Below, in pieces: positions 35,928 through 48,500 of a DNA stretch of 64,000 nt (its first letter is position 1; every line of letters begins with the position of its first letter). The DNA lies in NCBI RefSeq assembly GCF_001640805.2, contig NC_066838.1:17417506-17481505 (forward strand). Direction: 5' to 3'. The DNA comes from Lates calcarifer (lineage: Eukaryota; Chordata; Actinopteri; Centropomidae). Position numbers and translations under genes: made by a program. The notes beneath the pieces are model-generated. The model searched no databases. It was given only the letters and a program-made list of their open reading frames with translations, and was not told where the DNA came from.

Positions 35928-38900
35928 TCAGTGGTCATGAGTTTCTCCATTAAGGTTACCGGTGTGGCTGTTGCCCTTTAAGTTTAGGGTCTGACAAGGA
36001 TTTTTACTGAGACTGGAATAATTCTCCTCGTCTGAGCTGCTCTCAATGTCACTGCGGTCATCCTTTGACACCTGTAAAATTAACATAAAATAAACATGTG
36101 TTCTATGTTAGCACCAGTATTGGGCAAGGTTTTGACCTGAGCATTGTGCTAGATGAAAAATGAGAGGATCACCACAGTTATTACAATTCACCCTGAGGAA
36201 AATAGGAATGTCTGCACTAAATTAAATAGCAATCCATCCAATAGTTGTGAGGACATTTCACTCAAAACCGCTTAATGTCAACCTGCTGGTAGCCCTCAAG
36301 GAAAGGTCGGGTGGGGAGTGAATCTATGCTCCCAGGGTCCTAAGTTCTCCAGTTCAGTGTCCTGTTAACACACCCTCCTATTGTGTTTGGGTCAAATTTG
36401 ACCTGTTTCAGAAACATCCCTTTTTTATTACCATACAGCCATACAGCAGCGCCAGGGAATGGACATCTAGATCAAACTGAATCAGAATCCATCCAATAGT
36501 TGTTTAAATGTTTCACAAAAAATGTAAACTTCGCAGTAACACTCGTGAAAGTCAAGCAGAAGATTACCAGACTAACCTTTCCCTTGAATATTGCTTTGAT
36601 AGCAATACGAGTGATGAGGTAGAACCAGATGATGTGAAGAGTCTGCAGGACCAGCAGCAGCCCGTTGAACAGCCACCAGGCCTGGTACGGTCCAACGATC
36701 TCCCAGCTCTCAAACAGAACACTGTAAACAATCCTACAACAGATACACACATACAGAGGTTACTGGACCTCTCAATATATTATTATTACAACTTTTGATG
36801 TACTAAAGATGTGTCTTGGTCTGTGTCTGTCTCAGCCTTCGCACAACCTAGACAGATTAAATTATACACTGTTTGAAAGCTCTAAGGCTTTGTTCAGGCT
36901 GCAGGCAAATCAGATTTGTTTCTCAAATCAGATCTTTATGCACTGCAAGTGATCAGATTTGTGTGTCCAGATGTCATCAACCTATCTGCATGGGTCGCTG
37001 TAGTAACAACAAAGGTGACGACATAGCTGTTATCACTCTGGATTTGACGCTGTCGTGTGCTGTGTTGAGGAATTTTCAAACATAAAGTTGCTACTTAGGT
37101 ACTAGTTACCTTTCAAATGAAACCAGGGTTGAGGAACAGTAACTAACTATTATTTTCAGGCTTGTGCACAAAAATGGGAATGTCTGGTAACAGGTTAAGA
37201 ATGTAATTCAGTGTAAAATAGCAGCATGTAGTTAAACATATAACACACTGACAGAGACATGTCTTTTGGTATGTAAATAAGCTCTTGTTTGTCTCACCAG
37301 AAAGGAAAGATGACAAGTCGAGTGAGGAAGAAGCTTATGCTGAACACCACAAACAGGCCATCACATAGCCTCTGGTACTTGGCGTAGTTGGCCAGCTTGG
37401 CTGCCTTGGGAAATAAATAAATAAAGCATGATGACTCACAGTGCTAAAATATAAGAGAGTAATATACAGTAATGATATCTTGCCACTCTTATGCCAGAAA
37501 AATGTGTTTTTTGTTTGTTTAGCTTACGGCACAGTATGTCTAAGCTCATATGTTCCCAGCTATGTTTACCTACATGATGTACAACAATGTCTGGTTTCGC
37601 CAAGTTAAACCAACAACCTCTTCAAATATCCTTTACCTCAAGGAAGATGTCTGATGCATCGTGCACACACATGACCAGGGTGCCGGCTCTTAGCATGTTG
37701 TTGGCGTAGGAGAATGTGATGAGGATTATGGTGGCCAGGTGGTGGATAAGCATGACGACGAAATCCTGTCATGAGATGAAATGAGGAGAGGTGACAGAAT
37801 GAGAGATGGGACACTCAAGCTACTTACTCAGCCACTGGAAAATTCACCAAACAACATAAAAACTAAGCTAAAGCAAAAAAAAAAAAAACCTAAATGAACA
37901 GTGAGATGAGGAATTGCTGGGTGTGGAATAACTCATGTGTTAGTGTTTGTACTCTCATTTAGACTGACAAATGTTGTTACTGGGCTGACAGCCTGTCATT
38001 CCAGTTAAGCTATACGTATATGTAAGGAGTGTTGTATAGTATTAATGGCACGGCAGCATTTCATTGTTGAACCTGTTCTGCTTGAACACATAATTATAAG
38101 TTTATTCCTTTATGCTGGCAACAGTATAAGGTCTGACAGCTAAGAAGGTATGCATACCATCAAAGAAATGTAAAAAAAGGGCTAGTAAACAAAGTGAATA
38201 AGAAAAACAGGCGAAACAGCTCTGACACAAAGGGCATTAAGTATTCAATGGAGCTATCGAGAGGCAGCACAAAAGAGCTGGTGAAGCTGATGTTGACTCA
38301 CCTTGCGCTTAATGTCTGTGAACTGGGAAAACATCAGAGACCAATAGAAAGCCAGCTCGGCTAGATAGTGGTTGTACTGTCCAGGACTCAGAGGCTTTTG
38401 AGAGGGAGTGTAACAAAAACACCTTTAACAAATACGTAGCCATGCTGATCTGCAAACATTATTGGGCTTGAGCTGATAAGATTAATAATACTGACAGCTG
38501 ACTGTGATAGTTGTTCAGTTAATCATAACAATAATAATAATAATAAAGAAAATACAAACCTGAAAAGGATACTTGTGCCAACACTGTCTGGTGTCCCACA
38601 TCCAAGGCGACTGAAGGGAACAGATACATGAGTGTATGAGTAAAGGATAGGTTTGCAGTTTTTCCAAGTCTGACTTAAAACAATAATCAGAGGCTCATAT
38701 GAAGACTTCACTAACACTAACACTGGTAATTCCTCCTGTACACACTGGCCTTTAAGAGATCAACCTCTAGTGTAAGTGATGAGGAACAAAATCCACAGTC
38801 CTTTTTTGTAAAGATGTTTTTCACAGTTTATCTGAAGGTAACATGGGGCAACTTTATCTAACTCAGACTGCTGAAACCTTATATTAACCTTAGATAAAGT

Positions 38901-41676
38901 TTTGAAATACATTTGTGCACAGAAAGAGGACTGTGGATTTTGTCCTCCTCACTCACTTTCATCGGTCATGTTTCCATCCAAATGTAGTGCAGATTTTCAA
39001 CCAGCAAAAGAAAATGCAAACTAATGCTTGTTTCCATCCAGCACCGTTTTGTTTGTATTAGGAGTTCAGCACATCAAGATAAACAGCTGATGGTAGTGAT
39101 GCTCCAGTTTGGTGCCATTAAACCACAGGAGAAGAGGAGGGCTTGATGAGAGGACATAATTGACAAGGTGCTGGTCATACCTTGCAAACCATGAAGAAGA
39201 TGTGATGAAAACATGGCAAACAATCTCCTAAACGCCCCACATGAATCTGATGTTTTCACCTGCAGCTATTTTTCCTCTCTCAGGTGCAAGTTTAAGTGAC
39301 AAAATAACATGCTTCATGAATGTCAATATTTAAGAACACCTGTTTCAGTGTGCATACAAGCACGGGGCTGTTGTTTTAAAACAAACTTGAAAAACTGTGA
39401 GCCTCTCCTTAAAGGCCTGTCTCAGATTTGTTTAACAAACACATGCGGTGTGCTTAATACATGTTCACCTTTAAATTAAAAGGTAAAGCTGTGCATCTTC
39501 ATATTATACAAAAGCATGCCAGTATGCCATTTTAAACTCACCACCCACAAATGGCGAATGGCGTAGATGAATATCCCCAGGTAAAATGTAAATCGCCACC
39601 TGAAATGAAAGAAAAGAACAGAACTGGTTAAACAGAGTGATGTCATGTTAACGCTCCCTAAATTGTTTTAAATGTGCTGCAGTACAGGTTCTTCACTCAA
39701 GAGCTGGTTTCACACCACACAGCAGTTTCGTAGGAACCTTTGTAGGAACCTACATGCTCTCACAGAACTTTTTCTGCGTACTGGGCCTGTCTTGGTTCCG
39801 ACGTACGCGAAACCATCTCTGTATTTTCCGTACATCCCAGTCCAGCTGCTTAGAGAGTCCCTCCAGCTGTCTCGTGTCTGGACACTGTAAGGAGGACAAC
39901 GCAAGACAGTTACAAACGACTTGCTTTCCATAGTGTCTACTTGTAAAACCACCACCAGTAGGTGTGCCTGTCACACCATAAGAGGTATTTACTGAGGCAT
40001 TTATGCCTGTGGTGGTGCACTCAAATGCAATAACATCAGTGTTCCAAGGTGTGGAGGAACATTTAATGGACTACAGAACAAACATGGGCCTTATGTACCG
40101 TTTTGGACTGATACAGTTTCTCCAGGACAGCATTGGGTTGAGCTCGTCGAGGCACTCCCGCCTGAATCTGAAGTATGTGGGCACAGGGCTTGGCCACTAG
40201 CCTGTATACACACAGACGGAGGCAAAAAAAAAAAAAAAAAAAAAAAGAGGGAGAGAGAGAGGGTGGGGGCAGGGAGGTGACGCAAAGATGGTGTAGTATT
40301 AAGAGAGAGAAGGAGAAAGTCAGGGAGAGAAATTACATACTTTGTACAGGCTACAGAAACAGATAAACCAAAGATTCGCCAAGGGATTATTTAGCTGACA
40401 CAAACTGCTGCGGTTTCACAGTTGGCCCACAAAGTTTCGTTTAACATGCATGTGTGTGTGTGTGTGTGTCCTAAGGGGAGGGTAACAGAGCATACTGCAG
40501 GGCATAGCAGAGACACAGGCAATCGTTGGAAAGGAGGAATCCCAGGGAATGTAGCACCTACTCTAAACAGAGCATGATGACCTGTCATGTGAGAGTATGG
40601 GAGACAGAGATGGGAAGGCCGCCTCTAACCAAAATACTGATGTGTGTCACAAGATCATCTGGTCGAGTTGACCAGTGTTCATTCATGCTTGGACTCAAAT
40701 CTCAATCCAACACCCCCCCACTTATCTGGAAGAGTTTCCCCAACACGGAAAAAGAATGAATGGTGGTACAGACTGGGCTTTGGCTTGACCCCTTCGTCTG
40801 TGATTTTCCTCAGAAAGTTAGGGCCATTTACACAACCTCACAATTAGCTGCTGTCGAATGATGACTTCCTTTGCAATTATAAATGGCTGAGGAAGACTGC
40901 ACAGACCAGTTTTAATAGGCCGTAACTCAAGTTAAACATGTGTCTCAAGCAGGGAGTCAATTCCATGTGTCATCACTTCTAAGGAATGCTAACAGTGTTA
41001 GGAGGCTCTGGCAAAACCAACAACAGTGAATTCTTGTAATTTTATGATCTAAGAATAATTTTCTTAGGAAAAAAAAAAGAAACTGGCTATATTAATCTGT
41101 CACATGAAGAGACAGAGGCTGAAACAGTCCCATCTATGAATCAAAGTGAATAAAGGAAATCCCTTTATTCCCTAATTTGCGTCTTTGCAGAAACAGAAAA
41201 TGGTGGATATTTGTTAAAAATACATAATACGCCTACAAACATCTGCTTCTCTCAGGTGTCCAGATAGTTTAAACTTTGACAGAACTATCCATGGCCATGA
41301 GCTTTATTCATATAGCAAGACTCCTGCAAAGATTAACATTTATATTGTTATATTCTCACTTTTGAAGAGTTGTTATTTTTTTCCTTGTGGACAACAGTTG
41401 CCACATACGCCTAAATCTCTCATCTGCGCACACTCACACAGAGCAGGCGTATAACTGTCGGAGAAACTACACTAACAACAAAAACAAAAGTCTAATTTAC
41501 CTTTCAAATAGCAGTCTCAGTAGAAAAACCCCCACAGCCAGCGGCAGGGCGTACAGTATCTGTCCCATTCGGGGATACTCCACACCAGGTGGTGGATGCG
41601 CCAGGTCCGCCCAAGAAACATTTTCGGGAAGCCAGAATCTCTCACTCCAAATCCAGGCCGAGATAGAGGAAGTCAT
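35928..41676 (-). CDS. cers5: Ceramide synthase 5, complete
   Basis: ER-membrane enzyme that N-acylates sphinganine with a fatty acyl-CoA (C16 preference in mammalian CERS5). Ten exons: 41676-41501, 40201-40099, 39884-39754, 39599-39542, 38610-38560, 38394-38302, 37765-37637, 37404-37298, 36733-36577, 36071-35928; 1149 nt, 382 residues, against about 390 for human. The N-terminus has [16 protein letters not shown] followed by a TM segment. Exon 3 encodes the Hox-like domain ([19 protein letters not shown], residues about 98-116). The TLC/Lag1 domain contains [18 protein letters not shown], the paired histidine IHHLAT, and [19 protein letters not shown], which carries the Lag1 Asp pair. The C-terminal tail [17 protein letters not shown] is an acidic Ser cluster of the casein kinase 2 type found in this family. 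[11 protein letters not shown] and the CESMWRFTFYL block favour CERS5 over CERS6. Confidence 0.93.
36160..36310 (-). repeat. Dispersed teleost repeat in cers5 intron 9 (copy 1)
   Basis: Contains aatagcaatccatccaatag and ctgctggtagccctcaagga, matching the family at 7471 and 13110 in reverse orientation. Confidence 0.55.
36440..36545 (-). repeat. Dispersed teleost repeat in cers5 intron 9 (copy 2)
   Basis: Contains cagaatccatccaatagttg followed by tttaaatgtttcac. It is a second short copy, about 130 bp from the first, in the same orientation, between the last two cers5 exons. Confidence 0.5.
36882..37085 (+). repeat. Dispersed repeat, copy A (inverted relative to copy B at 44440)
   Basis: The stretch running from ggctttgttcaggctgcagg through caaatcagatttgtttctca to gcaagtgatcagatttgtgt and tctgcatgggtcgctgtagt matches, in reverse complement, the sequence at about 44440-44650. 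It lies in a cers5 intron. Family unrecognised; it is likely a non-autonomous DNA element. Confidence 0.7.
38770..38960. mobile_element. Short palindromic MITE in cers5 intron 4
   Basis: The left arm aacaaaatccacagtcc near 38784 is mirrored by ggactgtggattttgtcc near 38928-38945, extended by gtgatgagga / tcctcactcac flanks. This gives an element of about 190 bp with terminal inverted repeats of about 28 bp and no coding capacity. Confidence 0.65.
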
Positions 41677-44171
41677 CGGGGGATCAGAAAGTACGCGACA
41701 CCAGTAGAAGCGCGAAAAAAAAAAGAGAAAACCCCAAACCGGTGATATTTACTTATCGGACATCTAGTGAGCTAGGTTAACTATAAGTGAAAGTCTTTGC
41801 AGTAAAGATGTGTCCACCTCCTCCTCTCTGTAACATTACACGGACTGAGCATCACTTCTGGTTTACTCCTGACTGGCCGGACCGCTAACTTGACACGTAA
41901 GGCAGAAAGGCAACACCCACCACACGGATTAGGTAACTTTCTATGAAGTTGTCCACTGGAAGGATGAACAGTACTGCTTCCTGGAGGTTAGTCTTCAAGA
42001 GACCGCCCCCAGCTTTGCACTGTGCTTGGAAAGTGGAACTATGTTAAAGCTAACAGCTAAAATTAGCTAACGTCAAACTTAACAGCTGCATCTCCAATTC
42101 ATAATTAGTAATTAGCTAATGCTAGTTAGCCATTTTAGCCCATTCACACTAACCCACACATAATTCGGAGTTGTTTGATGGTAAGTTATGGCAGTTGAGA
42201 TAATTTCTCTACATGTTCAGCCCCATTTAACTCTGTTGCAGATTTTTAAATACATTTTAAGGAAATATCAGGTAATAGTTATCAAGTATAAGTTTGCTAC
42301 TTTAGCAAGCGAACTGAGAAGTAGCCTAGCAACCAAACCATCAAAATTAAATATAACATTAGTTAAAGTAAGTTAAAAATACTATATGGCTAAAAGTGGG
42401 TAAGTGGTTCTTCTGCATGACCATCACAAAAATTACTGTTTACTGATTTAGATTTTATTCTATTACCCCTAAAATACTGAATGTGTATTTCATTCATTTA
42501 CCTTTAAGATAGTGAATACATATTTCCACAATCAGTCTTATACATGTGCACTCACTTGTCAGTTTACAGCTGTGTGCAAAGGTTTGACCAGCCTTGGGCA
42601 AATTGTATGGGTTATTTTGTTGTTATATTGATTTATTTATTTTATTTTTTGGGGGAGTGAAAATAAGTAAATACTAACCCTGCAGAAAATATGACATTTG
42701 AAAAATTGGCCTCTCTTCAAATGATTATGCAATTACTTATTTAGTATTTCATAAACTTACAAAATCATTCCTGTTAAGTACTGTGGCATGTGCAAAGGTT
42801 TGGACATCCTCCTAAGTCAGCGTTTTACCACCACCACCCACCTTTGCCAGCTGTTCATTGCCAACAATACATAAACTTTTGTAGAAAGGCTAATTTTTTA
42901 ATTTTTGCTTGCCTGTGATCAGAATGCAGTAATCTGCATCGTACTTATTCTATGGGTTACCATAAAATATTTTTGAAAATAATAATTATGTTTAAATTCC
43001 TGCTGCTAAGTTCTTTTTGTCAGTAAAGGTGTGTGAATCTTCCTCCACCTATAAATGACGATAAAATCAGTTGATGTGGCCTTAGCACTAGAGAACACTT
43101 ATTGAGCTTGTTTATGATCTTAATCTGTTTAACTGAAGGCTTTAATGGTTGATTATTGACTGAAAACATGTCAATGATTTATAACTTAAGATCCTAAATG
43201 TTAATATTAAACCTTACCCAGCCAAGGTTAACATCTCAGGCTGGAATCTGGCGACACAGCAAAACCCAAACTTGTTAAGATATGTTCTTGATCGCTTTTT
43301 CACACAAGTAATTGAATCTTACATTTCACAGTGTGAGTGTATTTGTTCTGTCAGCTGTAATTTAGACTTTTACAGTGAGCTGGGTGAGAGTCTCCTTTTG
43401 ACACTGACATGATTTGCACTTTCTGAGTAGGGCACAACATTCTTTTTATCAATTACTCTCTGTATTTTAACATTAACTATGCACTGATACGGAAAATACA
43501 GTTCACTTGAGAGCTGTTCATGCTTGGTATTTTGGCAATATCAACACTTGATATCACCATCAATCATAGCATTAAATAAGTAGGTGAATTGATGTCAGAA
43601 AAATTAGTTCAGCTTTTGCAGCTCACTGTGTATAATGAAATAAAAAAGCTGGAAAATCTTAAATTAAGGTGAATGTGTTTAAACCTGCAGTACAACTTGA
43701 GGATTGCTTAAATCTGCAGTGTGGACTTTTTGTCTCTCCCTTCTGGCAGTAAGAGTAATTACAATCCACATTTGTCCTTGATATATTTGGGTTTCTTGTT
43801 TAAGCTGTAATCTTTCCTCTGAATGCAGTTTCTTAGAACATCAGAAACTGTTGGATTTTTCCTAGCTTTGCCACACTTCTGCTTTCTGTAGTCTTTTCTG
43901 TCTCCGCTGCTGTGGTTGCTCCGCTCTTCAACCCTGGCAAACCAATTATTATTAGAATTATTGCTGGCTGACATAAAAGTCATCACTACCAGTAATGTGG
44001 CCCAAGACACCAGATTTAAAACTGCCGGATACTGCGAAACGCAGAGAGATTTACCTGGTGCTGACAGGCTTAATCAGCATTGTGTAAACTCGTGTGGCAA
44101 GGGCTTGAATGTAAAGGACGTTCATTTATATGTAATGGTCCTGCATTCCAGCTTTAAATATCATATGCTTT

Positions 44172-44320
44172 CAGAGCTGCAACAATGAGGCTATTAATCA
44201 AGTAGTAGACAGAAAATTAATCAACTATTTTCATAAATGATTACTCGTTTTAGTAATTTTCTAGCAAAAATGTGAAAGATTTGCTGGTTCTGGCTTCTTT
44301 AGTGTATGGATTTAATGCTT
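44172..44320. repeat. 'gctgcaac' teleost element, partial copy
   Basis: cagagctgcaacaatgaggc, cagaaaattaatcaactatt and agatttgctggttctggctt follow in the order of a common teleost element with agggctgcaac-type termini. Only one end is present. Confidence 0.6.
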
Positions 44321-44439
44321 GGATTTAATATAGGCCACTGTTCTTTCATTGCCATGATTTTTACCTCAGCCTCACAAAAATGTCAGAGCATGCTGAAGAC
44401 ACTAACTGTTTGTATGAACTATTTTATAGTCCAAAATTA

Positions 44440-44650
44440 GCTTAACAATGCATACGGTCAAATCTAGAATCATGGTACCTACGTAGTTACTGACGCCCCG
44501 TGTTGTTTGCTTGCCCATGCAGACAGGTCTGTGACGTCTCAACACACAAATCTGATCTGATCACTTGCAAATAACAGTGTGGCCGGTCTGTGGAAAAGAT
44601 CTGATTTGTGAAACAAATCTGATTTGCCTGCAGTCTGAACAAAGTTAAGC
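44440..44650 (-). repeat. Dispersed repeat, copy B (inverted relative to copy A at 36882)
   Basis: Read on the minus strand it gives ctttgttcagactgcaggca, aatcagatttgtttcacaaa, gcaagtgatcagatcagatt and gtctgcatgggcaagc, colinear with copy A. Spacing differs by small indels. It sits about 7.4 kb from copy A in opposite orientation. Confidence 0.7.
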
Positions 44651-45519
44651 CCAAGTTAAACTTCACCCTTCAGGATGACAAATGGATCAGTTAAAATGGG
44701 GTCAGACAGAAGAGGTGGGTGCAGAACATACATGACACTCACACACTCACACCAGCAGTCCCTCTCCTGTGTCATCTTGTAGATTTTTACATCAGTACCA
44801 ACTAACCAGGGAGCAGCACAGCTCCCTGAACAAAACCTCTCTGTGTCAGTATGCAGCTGCAGCTTCCGAGATGCCCTACTCGGATGTATGACCTAGTGTG
44901 GAGGGTCTGTGGACTTCAGCCACAGAATAGGGGGGTCATGTTTTTGAGGACATTCATCTGATTCACCTTCAGTGTAGCATTTTAACCACACTCCAAGTAT
45001 TCATCCATTTTCTTCAACCAGGTCTTTGTGTTTACTGGCCTCAGTCCAACAATAGCAGGGAGGTCTTGTACGCAGTGTTTGTCATCCCACTCGGTGCCCC
45101 CCACCCCCTTTCAGTGCTTGGACTGCTCCATTTCGCATCTGAAAAAATCTGACAGTTGGAGAAGAGTCATTCATGTCAGGGACTGCTGTAGCCTCAGCAC
45201 TAAGAGTACTGTAGCTCCTGGATCACATCAGGTAATATTTCCTGTTAAGTTTTATTCTATAACCTTTTATTAGCAGATTTTCTATGACCTTGTCTTCAAA
45301 GGAAATTCCTCAACAGCTAAGGCAGCCTCTTCCAAAAGTACTTGTTATGTGCTCATAGATGAACATGCATTTTTGTGTTTACCTCTAAAATCCTTAACTA
45401 TAACAACTGCCAATCTAAAATAATACTTTATTTGGCAACATTAGCTCTTGATTTATTGTTTGTATACATGTATTCATTATGTAGTTATACTGTTTTTTTG
45501 TTTTTTTACAGATAAGCAA

Positions 45520-48500
45520 ATGGATGAGAAAGAGCTGAGTGATCCCCTGAATAACGTGTCACTGATTAAAGGTAACCCAACTGTGTTATTGTTTTTCTCT
45601 AAAAATGGACAAAATTGAGGTGAATGACTTGGCATTGTTTTGCTCTTGAAATGGCTCTTACCTGACACAGCATATCTTACTACCTGACTATGTGAGGAGA
45701 GAGGAAGAAAGCATGAGTCACAGTTAAAACGAGTGTCTGGTCCTGGAGAAGGACAGTTGTTAGGCTTTAGAGCTTAACAGAGCTGTAGATGGCCTTGTTT
45801 TAGGGGCTGATTTCTCTAGTGTCAACAGCTTATTAGAAGATGGAGTCTCTTTCCACAGAGGACACATCAGCTGACTAATGTGTGTTAGCTCTGACATTTA
45901 GGGAGACTGATTAAAATAGAATCCAGGGGATAATGAAATGAGCGCCATACAGACAACATAAAAAATCAACAGTATAGCCTATGACTTCAATGGAATCTGC
46001 AAGGATGTTAGTGAAGGAATCAATTTTGCATGATGAATGAATTTGTGATGCTACACTGCACGGCATATAGGGAACACAAAGCAAACAGTGTCCTCACGAC
46101 AACAGCAGCTCAGTCATTTCAAAGTGATAGGGGTATTTCTCAGTTTCAGTCACATACAGCACATTTTGTAGCTGTAAATTAATATCACCTCCTGGCAGTT
46201 TGATCAGCAGTTTTGTAGAGATTCACTGAATACTGGAGACATTCAGTGCAGACACTGCTTAACCCTCAGATTCAGTTAAAGAACGCTGTCACATTCATCG
46301 GGAGGGAAACCGACAGCGGGGGAAAGATGGACCATGATGGCTCCTCTAGCCTTCAGCGCTTGAGCTAAAAAAAGACGTTCTCCTACATTTTCTTCTGTCG
46401 TCACTTGAGGCAGTGTGAAGCTCAGTATCCCCAACTAGTCAGAGAGGTATTTTTTACCCAAAGACTAATCCCATTATTACTTTGTCAGGTGTCATTCTGT
46501 GACACTAAGACATAATGGCTACAATAACTAATGTTACTAAAGATAACATGTTGGATGCCCTCGTCTGAGATACTCTTCAGAGGGCATTCATCTTTCACAC
46601 AAACTGGACTCTAGCAGTTCTACTTTCAGGGAGCCCACTCACATTCTGACACTCACTCATACATATGCATGCATGAGGGAACACATACACACAACCTCAT
46701 ACACACATGCAGGACAGAGCACAGCCTGCCCATCCTTTGTCTGGCACACAGTAGGGTGGTCATGTGCTTTAGTCAGAGGGTGCCACCAGCCTCCAGCAGT
46801 TGCTTCATACCCGTTAATTTTAGGGGCATTTATCAATGCCATCTGGTGGCACCACTAAAGAGTATGCGAGTGTGTGTATTTGCACGGTGTGTTCGTGAGG
46901 CCATGTGTGCTAGACACAATGAGATCACAGTTTTCAAAACAAATGCAGCATTTCATGGCAACACTCAGTCCTCTCATGTGTCCATTTATGGTGCACATGC
47001 TTGACCTGTCCCGACTCTTGTTTTCGCCTCTGCCAAATGCTTGGTCTGAGATGAGGTCATCTCTTTTCCTAGCCGCAGTAGATTAGGGGATCAAGATATT
47101 CACTAGGCATTTGCAAAGTATTTGTGGAGCTTGTTTCCTCCTCTAGGAAACACAACAGAACCCTGGCAACCTTGGCCCTTCCATTCCCTTTGTGTATTGT
47201 TTACAGTAACTTACTGTTAACAAGCAACATAGACGTGCCAGTGACTCACATATCGCAGGGGTAATGGACAATTTGGAAAGCAAGCTTGGATAAAAAATGC
47301 AGATAACGCAATTGTGTCTATTTCTGGGTTGGCAATTAGTTTATGTAATAGGCCCATTTTAATATCTTGGGAAATCATCTAGTATGCCAGTCCTGGTTAA
47401 ATATTTGGGACTGAGGCAGAATTAATGTGGTGGAACTTGGAGTTGTCCTTCTATTTTTACAGCATTGAATTACCATCATTATTTCCTGATGTATCATTAT
47501 GGTTTAAACTTTACTTTGTAATGTTTCTGTATCCACTCCATTGATTTTGCTGGAAGATAAGAAGCTCTGCTCTCACAGCCAGATACTCTCATGTTAGGAG
47601 AACAGATCTTCTAGGTTGGATAATCATTTGTGTTCTGCATTTCACTCTCAGACGATCTGACCAGGTCAAACATGGGGTCCACCGGTGACTCTGAAAAAAT
47701 AATCCAGCGCCTGAATGACGAACTTCGAGAAGCACAGGAGCGAGCTAATACTGAGAAGCACAAATACTTGGAGCTACAAGGTGACATTAAAAAAATCTTT
47801 GATGCTAAATTTTGCACCGTCCTTAATATTGTGTTCACACATGCACACAAATACATTAAATACATGTCATTATATTTTGCAGGTATCCTGGAGGAAGAGA
47901 GAAAAGAAACTAAACAACAAGCTGATGAATCTGCAAAACAGATAAAACTTCTTCAAGGTATATTCCTCTGTTGTAGGAAGCCACCTGATCTTGCTTGCAG
48001 CTTATGGATTAATTAAAAAATGTGCATGCTACTAATTTAAATACTGAACCTGGTGTGGACAGGCCAGCTGCGGCAGCTCCAAGACGAAATGGGTGTTCTC
48101 AGAGAGCAGATGGATGTTTCCTCCAGTTCACGAGACGAGCTGCAAAGCGCACGTGACGAGGCGAAGTCACTGAAACGCGCCCTGGAGTCAGCCGCTGCTG
48201 AGCGGGACCGTGACGTCGCTGCCATCCAGACGAACCTGGCAACCGTCTCGAAGGATCTGGACAAATGGCGTCAGACTGCTAACAAATATGAGCAAGAGAT
48301 TGACAACCTACAGCGTGACCTTCAGCAGCAGAGCAAGCAGTGGCAGAAAACTGCAGAGATACAAGGTGCTACATGCTGCAAATACACATACAGTTATTAA
48401 TACTGAATATAAGGATGATAATGTGACTGTATAACAATAATGATAATAATAATTGCAGTCATAGTGTTGTTCAATTTAATCATGTGTAAGTGAAAGAAAT

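Larger units (their letters stand above)
41677..45511. other. Divergent spacer between cers5 and the SLMAP-like gene
   Basis: Holds the cers5 promoter and 5' UTR on the left and the SLMAP-like 5' region on the right. No FHA-domain or N-terminal SLMAP exon could be found. A stretch at about 45021-45231 is bounded by AG and by CATCAG|GTAATA and could be a 5' non-coding exon; its frame in phase with the next exon has stops. Also present are a diverged pair of 'gcaaaggtttg' repeats (about 42576-42800) and repeat copies at 44172 and 44440. Confidence 0.5.

Noticed and set aside
42576..42800. Two 'gcaaaggtttg' copies as ends of a DNA transposon
   Set aside because: The two copies are in the same orientation, not inverted, and nothing transposase-like lies between them.
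45021..45231. Open frame bounded by AG and GT, considered as a coding SLMAP exon
   Set aside because: The open frame ends in phase 0, while the next exon needs one base carried over; the in-phase frame has stops. At most a non-coding leader exon.
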